This document shows, in pieces, positions 28,822 through 32,666 of a stretch of DNA of 32,666 nt (position 1 is its first letter; every line of letters begins with the position of its first letter). Position numbers and translations under genes: made by a program. Source of the DNA: an uncultured Gammaproteobacteria bacterium (GTDB lineage: Bacteria > Pseudomonadota > Gammaproteobacteria > Pseudomonadales > Azotimanducaceae); NCBI GenBank assembly GCA_913051785.1, contig CAJXCK010000018.1:1-32666 (forward strand), written 5' to 3'. The notes under the pieces were generated by a model. The model ran no database searches. It was not told the origin of the DNA and saw only the letters and a program-made list of their open reading frames with translations.

Positions 28822-29148
28822 TTATTCCCGAGCCGAATCCTTGTTCCTAGCGTTCACACACTCCGGAGAATCAGGAACATCGCTGGATGCTTCCCATTCC
28901 TCAGGTGTAAAGAGATGCATTGAACATGCATGCATCCCCGATTCAAACTCGACCTGAAGCATAGCGTTAATCATTCTATGACGCTGAATCCTGGATTTCT
29001 GAACAAAAACATCTCCGACGGCGACCAGTTTGAAATGTGTCTCGCTACCCATGGGGACATTATGTCCTGAGCTCTCATCCAGCACCTCGCAATGAATTAT
29101 TCCACTCGTGCCTCGAATCAGTTCTGATATACGATCCATCCTGCTCAT
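28822..29148 (-). CDS. bolA: BolA family protein
   Basis: About 108 residues with the BolA fold. The segment HNVPMGSETHFKLVAVGDVF and the invariant SRIQRHRMINAMLQ, followed by GMHACSMHLFTPEEWE, are typical of true BolA rather than the shorter IbaG. The conserved His before the metal-site segment (QRHR) and the nearby Cys in HACSM could ligate an iron-sulfur cluster with a monothiol glutaredoxin partner. BolA links iron-sulfur status, stress and morphology. ATG 29146-29148 is the chosen start; a TTG two codons upstream is also in frame. It precedes trhO closely and is divergent from yaaA with about 160 bp between. Confidence 0.93.
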   Translation of the reverse strand: MSRMDRISELIRGTSGIIHCEVLDESSGHNVPMGSETHFKLVAVGDVFVQKSRIQRHRMINAMLQVEFESGMHACSMHLFTPEEWEASSDVPDSPECVNARNKDSARE

Positions 29149-29309
29149 GACCAATCACTCTTATAAATTATTCTTCTTTACCACCGGAGCAAATCGTCCA
29201 CATCGAAATTATCACCGGTTCACAAAAACCACATATTATATCGTGTTACATTATCTGCTATATCTAGGAATCAATAAAAAAGGACAGCAAATTTAGTCGT
29301 GAGGTTCGC

Positions 29310-30074
29310 ATGCTAGCCATTTTATCACCAGCAAAAACTCTTGATTACGAAACTCCGCTCAAGACAAAGCTCAACAGCCAGCCAATCTATGGCAGGGAGT
29401 CCAATCAACTCATAAAGACTCTAAGAACGTTTGAGCCTTTCGAGGTCGCTTCGCTCATGAAAATTAGTGACAAGTTAGCAGACCTCAACCACAAACGGTA
29501 TGTCGAGTGGAGAAACAAACCGGCTGAGAGCAAAACACGACCAGCGGCTTTGGCCTTTAAGGGAGATGTCTATCAAGGCCTTGAAGCGGAAAGTTTCAAC
29601 GACAGTGACCTTAAATTCGCGCAGCGACACTTGCGCATTTTATCCGGGCTTTACGGGTTGCTGCGCCCTTTGGACGTCATTCAGCCCTACCGGCTGGAAA
29701 TGGGGACCAAGTTGAAAACAAGTAAGGGTCAAAATCTTTATGATTATTGGGGGAAGAAACTTACGACTGGGTTGAATGAAGCGCTCAAGGAAAGCAAAGA
29801 GGATACTCTAGTGAATTTGGCTTCCAATGAATACTTTGGGGCGATTCAACCCAAATTACTGAAAGGATCTCTCCTTAATATCGGGTTCAAGGAAAAACGA
29901 AATGGTCAATTAAAATTCGTTTCTTTTTCGGCGAAAAAAGCTCGGGGACTCATGGCAAAGTTCATCATCAAAGAGCGATTAAAAAAACCGAATGACCTGA
30001 AAAATTTTGATCTAGAGGACTATAAGTTCAATAAAAAATTTAGCAGCGAGTTAGATTGGACTTTTTCCCGTTGA
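29310..30074 (+). CDS. yaaA: Peroxide stress protein YaaA (UPF0246)
   Basis: A 254-residue protein (258 in E. coli). It begins MLAILSPAKTLDYETPL and contains the family blocks FKGDVYQGLEAESFND, LRILSGLYGLLRPLDVIQPY, RLEMGTKL and NLASNEYFGAIQPK. YaaA lowers free iron and DNA damage during hydrogen peroxide stress and binds DNA in vitro, by an incompletely known mechanism. GAGG 7 nt before the ATG gives a clear ribosome binding site. It is first in a probable unit with the DUF1244 gene and the signal peptidase, 25 bp and 11 bp apart. Confidence 0.95.
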   Translation: MLAILSPAKTLDYETPLKTKLNSQPIYGRESNQLIKTLRTFEPFEVASLMKISDKLADLNHKRYVEWRNKPAESKTRPAALAFKGDVYQGLEAESFNDSDLKFAQRHLRILSGLYGLLRPLDVIQPYRLEMGTKLKTSKGQNLYDYWGKKLTTGLNEALKESKEDTLVNLASNEYFGAIQPKLLKGSLLNIGFKEKRNGQLKFVSFSAKKARGLMAKFIIKERLKKPNDLKNFDLEDYKFNKKFSSELDWTFSR

Positions 30075-30099
30075 TATTCTTTCGGATGAGGTTTTGTGT

Positions 30100-30411
30100 A
30101 TGGATGATATGAGAAGTGAGAGAGGGGGCTCGGATACCGAGTTAGAAGCAGCTGCGTTCAGGAAGCTTCTCGACCATTTGGATAGCCGTAAAGATGTCCA
30201 AAACATAGAACTAATGATATTGGCTGGCTTTTGCAGAAATTGCTTATCTAAGTGGTACAAAGCCGCAGCTGACGAAAGCGGCATTCGCATGGACATGGAG
30301 GATGCAAGAGAGGCGATCTATGGAATGCCCTACTCTAAATGGAAGTCTGATTTTCAGTCCGAGGCCACTCCAGAGCAACTAGCGGCTCTAGAAGCAAGCC
30401 AAAACAAATAA
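30100..30411 (+). CDS. DUF1244 family protein
   Basis: About 103 residues, matching the size and sequence of DUF1244 proteins, whose function is not established. The core is AAFRKLLDHLDSRKDVQNIE, then the characteristic LMILAGFCRNCLSKWYKAAA with a CRNC pair, and AREAIYGMPYSKWKSDFQ. The Cys pair and the all-helical prediction are the visible features; a metal or redox role is possible but unproven. ATG 30100 has GAGG 8 nt upstream; a TTG two codons earlier is in frame. It lies between yaaA and lepB on the same strand. Confidence 0.85.
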   Translation: MDDMRSERGGSDTELEAAAFRKLLDHLDSRKDVQNIELMILAGFCRNCLSKWYKAAADESGIRMDMEDAREAIYGMPYSKWKSDFQSEATPEQLAALEASQNK

Positions 30412-30422
30412 TCTTGCCAGTC

Positions 30423-31070
30423 ATGGCAAAGCAATGGAGTTTCCATTCAACACCTAGAAGAATCGGTTTTATTCTTGCACTTATTCTCGGTGTTAGTGCT
30501 CTCAGATCAACATTTTTTGACTGGCATCACGTCCCCACACAATCAATGGTGCCGACCATCTTCCCTGGTGATCGCATCATTGTCAGTAAAAGCTTTTATC
30601 GCGTCAGATTGCCTTTCTCGTCGGTAACTGTACTCGAAAGAAACTCGCCAGAACGCTCAGACGTCGTTACCTTTCTCGACCCCGATGAAGATCTATTAAT
30701 GGTAAAGCGAATAATTGGTATTCCCGGTGACCGTGTCGAAATGGATGACAACCAACTTATTATTAATGGCCTCGAGGCTAGCTATAGCGGTCCTCAGAAC
30801 TCCAAGGATAGGGACTTAGCCGATTCCAAATTCAGCCATCTTCGGGAGTTTAATGAGACCATCTCTGAAAAAAGCCGCAACATAGCGATCTTCAGCATTA
30901 AGCCAAAATGGAGCCAACGCACTTTTGAAAGCAAAACCATACCAACCTCTCATTATCTCGTGCTGGGAGACAACCGGGACGACAGCAGCGATTATCGGAC
31001 GTTCGGATTAATCCGAGAAGATAGGATCATGGGCAAGGTTTTGCGCGTGGGCATCTCGCAAAAAATCTGA
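30423..31070 (+). CDS. lepB: Signal peptidase I (short form)
   Basis: About 215 residues, clearly shorter than E. coli LepB (324) and with one N-terminal membrane helix (about 14-30) instead of two. The catalytic serine is in PTQSMVPTIFPGDRIIVSK (Ser41) and the general-base lysine in LLMVKRIIGIPGDRVE (Lys95). Box E is VLGDNRDDSSDYRTFG. It cleaves signal peptides from exported preproteins. Family and catalytic residues are secure; whether it is the main enzyme or a second, specialised one is unknown, since the usual neighbours lepA, rnc and era are not here. ATG 30423 is preferred over the TTG three codons upstream. There is no evident ribosome binding site, and it begins 11 nt after the DUF1244 stop. 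Confidence 0.93.
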   Translation: MAKQWSFHSTPRRIGFILALILGVSALRSTFFDWHHVPTQSMVPTIFPGDRIIVSKSFYRVRLPFSSVTVLERNSPERSDVVTFLDPDEDLLMVKRIIGIPGDRVEMDDNQLIINGLEASYSGPQNSKDRDLADSKFSHLREFNETISEKSRNIAIFSIKPKWSQRTFESKTIPTSHYLVLGDNRDDSSDYRTFGLIREDRIMGKVLRVGISQKI

Positions 31071-31143
31071 CAGCAGGCATTACTCGAAAAGTCTGACACT
31101 TTGAGAACAAATATGATTTGTCTTTAACCGTCGACGTTTTTCT

Positions 31144-31338
31144 TCATTTTTTAAGGACTCTAAAAAGGGCGAAGATCAGCGCACTGATCAATATAATCGA
31201 CCCGACAAAAAGGAGCGTCAGTTTGAGGTAGTAGATGCTCTGATCCCAGGAGACACCATACTGCTCCGCTAGCCAAAGTACCACCAAAAGGCACGCGATT
31301 GCTGCCAAGAATTTAGTTCGAAGACTGGATCTGCGCAT
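31144..31338 (-). CDS. Small membrane protein with two transmembrane helices
   Basis: A 64-residue protein I do not recognise. Residues about 9-25 (FLAAIACLLVVLWLAEQ) and about 38-60 (LKLTLLFVGSIILISALIFA) are strongly hydrophobic, with a basic N terminus (MRRSSLRTK) and basic C terminus (RVLKK), so both ends are probably cytoplasmic. ATG 31336-31338 has AGG 6-8 nt upstream on the minus strand. It converges on lepB and is divergent from the DUF2239 gene. The coherent topology and ribosome binding site support a real gene; no function is proposed. Confidence 0.6.
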   Translation of the reverse strand: MRRSSLRTKFLAAIACLLVVLWLAEQYGVSWDQSIYYLKLTLLFVGSIILISALIFALFRVLKK

Positions 31339-31537
31339 ATTTACCTAAGTGTTTTCATATGAACAATATTTACTATTACATAAATGCTTTGTGACGGGTG
31401 GGATTGATCAAGTGCTGTCAGGGCAAATTCACCTGCTTTTGCAACCCTATTGAGCTAGGATGCACTTAATCGGGAAACGCAGAAATATTGATTTTAGCTA
31501 CTTGCCAAAAATAACGTCTTTTTTGCTTGAAATCTTA

Positions 31538-31555
31538 TATTTACCCGGGTAAATA
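31538..31555. promoter_or_regulatory. Perfect 18-bp palindrome upstream of the DUF2239 gene (candidate operator)
   Basis: TATTTACCCGGGTAAATA equals its own reverse complement over all 18 bases. It ends 41 bp before the DUF2239 ATG. About 20 bp downstream lies TATAGA (31575-31580), a possible -10 box, so the palindrome would overlap the -35 zone, a usual place for a repressor site. Size and symmetry suit a dimeric regulator such as a TetR-type protein. The regulator is not in the window. Confidence 0.55.
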
Positions 31556-31596
31556 CAAAGTTAGAAGGAAGTGGTATAGAATTAAACCCTGTATTT

Positions 31597-32154
31597 ATGT
31601 ATGTAGTCTACAACCAACAAAAACGGTTAGGGAGCGGCACTCTGACCGAAGCCGCGAGGATAGCAAAAGAGCATAGCGAATCGGCTGGAGTGATAGTGTT
31701 CGATGAGGCCACCTTTCAACCAATGGACCTCGACCTAAGTGGCTCCCTGGAGCAAGTGGTTGCCAGGGCGAGCAGCGTACCAACTCCTGAAAACGCTCCG
31801 AGGCAGCGGGGTCGTCCAAAATTGGGCGTCGTATCAAGAGAAGTCACGCTTCTTCCCCGCCACTGGGAATGGTTAGCAGATCAACCGGGCGGTATCTCTG
31901 CAGCAATCAGGCGCCTCGTGGCTAACGCGAGAAAGGACCCGGAGCAACAAAAGAAATATGCAAAGCAACTTGCTACCGAGAAGGCCTTTAGATTTTGTAC
32001 TGCGGTCGCTGGGGACCGGTTTGGTTACGAGGAAGCTATTCGAGCCCTTTATGCGGACGATATTGAAAAATTCATATTACAAACCAAAGATTGGCCAACG
32101 GATATTGCGAGTCAAGCCAATCGGCTTGCAGAAGATGCGATAAAGATCACTTAG
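31597..32154 (+). CDS. DUF2239 family protein
   Basis: A 185-residue protein matching DUF2239: the highly recognisable core is RGRPKLGVVSREVTLLPRHW followed by EWLADQPGGISAAIRRLVAN (about 70-110), preceded by a short N-terminal domain beginning MYVVYNQQKRLGSGTL. The RGRPK stretch resembles an AT-hook and ISAAIRRLV a helix of a ribbon-helix-helix or similar fold, so DNA binding is conceivable, but no function is known to me. There is no ribosome binding site before the ATG; if the TATAGA at 31575 is the -10 box, the leader would be very short. Its stop codon overlaps the stop of the convergent MoaD-like gene by 3 bp. The 18-bp palindrome upstream suggests tight regulation. Confidence 0.8.
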   Translation: MYVVYNQQKRLGSGTLTEAARIAKEHSESAGVIVFDEATFQPMDLDLSGSLEQVVARASSVPTPENAPRQRGRPKLGVVSREVTLLPRHWEWLADQPGGISAAIRRLVANARKDPEQQKKYAKQLATEKAFRFCTAVAGDRFGYEEAIRALYADDIEKFILQTKDWPTDIASQANRLAEDAIKIT

Positions 32155-32393
32155 CCGCCCTCAATTTTAGGAAGGAAAAACACCTCGCTGTCTTCATTGA
32201 GAGGCTCCAAAAGAGCCTCTTGATAAATATATCCATCGATCGACAAAGCGGAATTATCCAAATCCTCGCTGAGTTGCGGCCACTTTGATACCAATTTCGC
32301 ATTCAAGTCTCTGACCGTTTCGGCTTTCAGCTCTAACTGGTCAATACCACCGGTTATCTTCAGAAAGCTATCTGGGAATTTTACCAATGCCAT
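32151..32393 (-). CDS. MoaD/ThiS-family sulfur-carrier-like protein
   Basis: An 80-residue protein with the size and ubiquitin-like pattern of MoaD/ThiS and the required C-terminal Gly-Gly (FLPKIEGG). MoaD forms a C-terminal thiocarboxylate and donates sulfur to make molybdopterin; ThiS does the same for thiamine. The segments DLNAKLVSKWPQL, ALSIDGYIYQEALLEPLNED and EVFFLPKIEGG match the family strands and helix. It follows the molybdenum hydroxylase gene after 34 bp on the same strand, so a Mo cofactor role is likely, although a dedicated MoaE is not visible here. Its stop codon overlaps that of the DUF2239 gene. A strong inverted repeat (32196-32224) lies inside its coding region. Confidence 0.82.
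   Translation of the reverse strand: MALVKFPDSFLKITGGIDQLELKAETVRDLNAKLVSKWPQLSEDLDNSALSIDGYIYQEALLEPLNEDSEVFFLPKIEGG
32196..32224. repeat. Strong inverted repeat inside the MoaD-like gene
   Basis: AGAGGCTC (32200-32207) and GAGCCTCT (32213-32220) are perfect complements around a CAAAA loop, and four more pairs extend the stem (two of them G-U). There is no T tract on either side, so it is not a textbook terminator. It lies 41 bp past the DUF2239 stop and could end or stabilise that transcript. Confidence 0.45.
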
Positions 32394-32427
32394 ACCGGAC
32401 CAACCTTTAGCTCACCCTTTAGAGTTT

Positions 32428-32666
32428 CTAATCAAGTTCTTCAATCAAGTTCGAAGGAGACATGGGCAACTTGCATATCCTCATCTTAAGCGCACGTGAT
32501 ACGGCGTTGGTCGCCGCTGCCAATGGAGCAACTATTGGCGTCTCTCCTACACCTCTTACTCCATAAGGATGCCTCGGGTTAGGGACCTCAACGATTTCTG
32601 TCTCGATCATAGGCAGGTCTGAGGCAACCGGAATTCGGTAATCTAAGAATCCCGCATTTTGAAGAA
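32428..32666 (-). CDS. Xanthine dehydrogenase-family molybdopterin-binding subunit (C-terminal end only)
   Basis: The frame is open to the right edge and stops at TAG 32428-32430, giving the last 78 residues. They read GFLDYRIPVASDLP, then PNPRHPYGVRGVGETPIVAP and LAAATNAVSRAL. GVGE is the active-site glutamate motif of the large subunit of mononuclear molybdenum hydroxylases (xanthine dehydrogenase, aldehyde oxidase, CoxL), where the Glu acts as the base, and the surrounding residues match the C-terminal end of that subunit. The substrate cannot be told from this piece. The MoaD-like gene follows on the same strand. An internal ATG at 32608-32610 is not the true start, since the family sequence continues upstream without a stop. 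Confidence 0.88.
   Translation of the reverse strand, partial: LQNAGFLDYRIPVASDLPMIETEIVEVPNPRHPYGVRGVGETPIVAPLAAATNAVSRALKMRICKLPMSPSNLIEELD

Noticed and set aside
31071-31143. Possible terminator between lepB and the small membrane protein gene
   Set aside because: Only 5-6 bp A/T-rich stems (for example around ACAAAT/ATTTGT) without a following T run were found.
32431-32452. Repeated ATCAAGTTC near the end of the molybdenum hydroxylase gene
   Set aside because: A single short repeat within coding sequence; no evidence for a functional array or attachment site.

Overview
The window reads as an ordinary, densely packed piece of a gammaproteobacterial chromosome. The order smc-zipA-ligA, the ybbA-ybbP block divergent from tesA, and YheU, TtcA, BolA and TrhO all point to Gammaproteobacteria. 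ZipA together with a canonical Smc (rather than MukB) fits a Pseudomonadales/Cellvibrionales-like, possibly marine, lineage better than an enteric one; this placement is inference from gene content only. I see no IS element, prophage, CRISPR array, tRNA or rRNA, no clearly broken gene, and no gene-free stretch over 300 bases.

Layout. (1) 1-2955, minus strand: the start of a secreted Gly/Ala-rich protein, a DUF3108 envelope protein and a ThDP-dependent enzyme of the acetolactate synthase-like group. (2) 3067-6581, plus strand: a NNT1/ETFB-type methyltransferase, a crotonase-fold enzyme with altered active-site positions, two bactofilins in tandem and an orphan ParA-like ATPase. (3) 6593-22871, minus strand throughout: a TonB-dependent receptor, then the complete cytochrome c maturation System I set ccmABCDEFGHI, then smc, zipA, ligA and a lytic-transglycosylase-like lipoprotein. 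(4) 22943-27192, minus: yheU, ttcA and the YbbP/YbbA ABC exporter, whose start lies 17 bp from divergent tesA. (5) 27900-29148, minus: trhO and bolA. (6) 29310-31070, plus: yaaA, a DUF1244 gene and a short signal peptidase I. (7) 31144-32666: a small two-helix membrane protein, a DUF2239 gene behind a perfect 18-bp palindrome, then on the minus strand a MoaD/ThiS-like protein and the C-terminal end of a xanthine dehydrogenase-family molybdenum subunit.

How the genes fit together. The ccm genes overlap or nearly touch and supply all parts of heme delivery and ligation to apocytochromes c. Only about 54 bp separates them from smc, so chromosome condensation (Smc), septum anchoring (ZipA) and DNA ligation (LigA) may be partly co-transcribed with cytochrome maturation. 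The lytic transglycosylase overlaps ligA and ends 11 bp from the ParA-like gene, so the cell-shape candidates (bactofilins, ParA, murein lytic enzyme) meet at one point. The MoaD-like protein directly follows the molybdenum hydroxylase gene, suggesting a cofactor-linked role.

The least explained and most testable items are the bactofilin-bactofilin-ParA cassette, the palindromic operator-like site before the DUF2239 gene, a strong hairpin inside the moaD-like gene, and the cysteine-paired TonB receptor next to ccm. I did not find a clearly novel multi-gene system.
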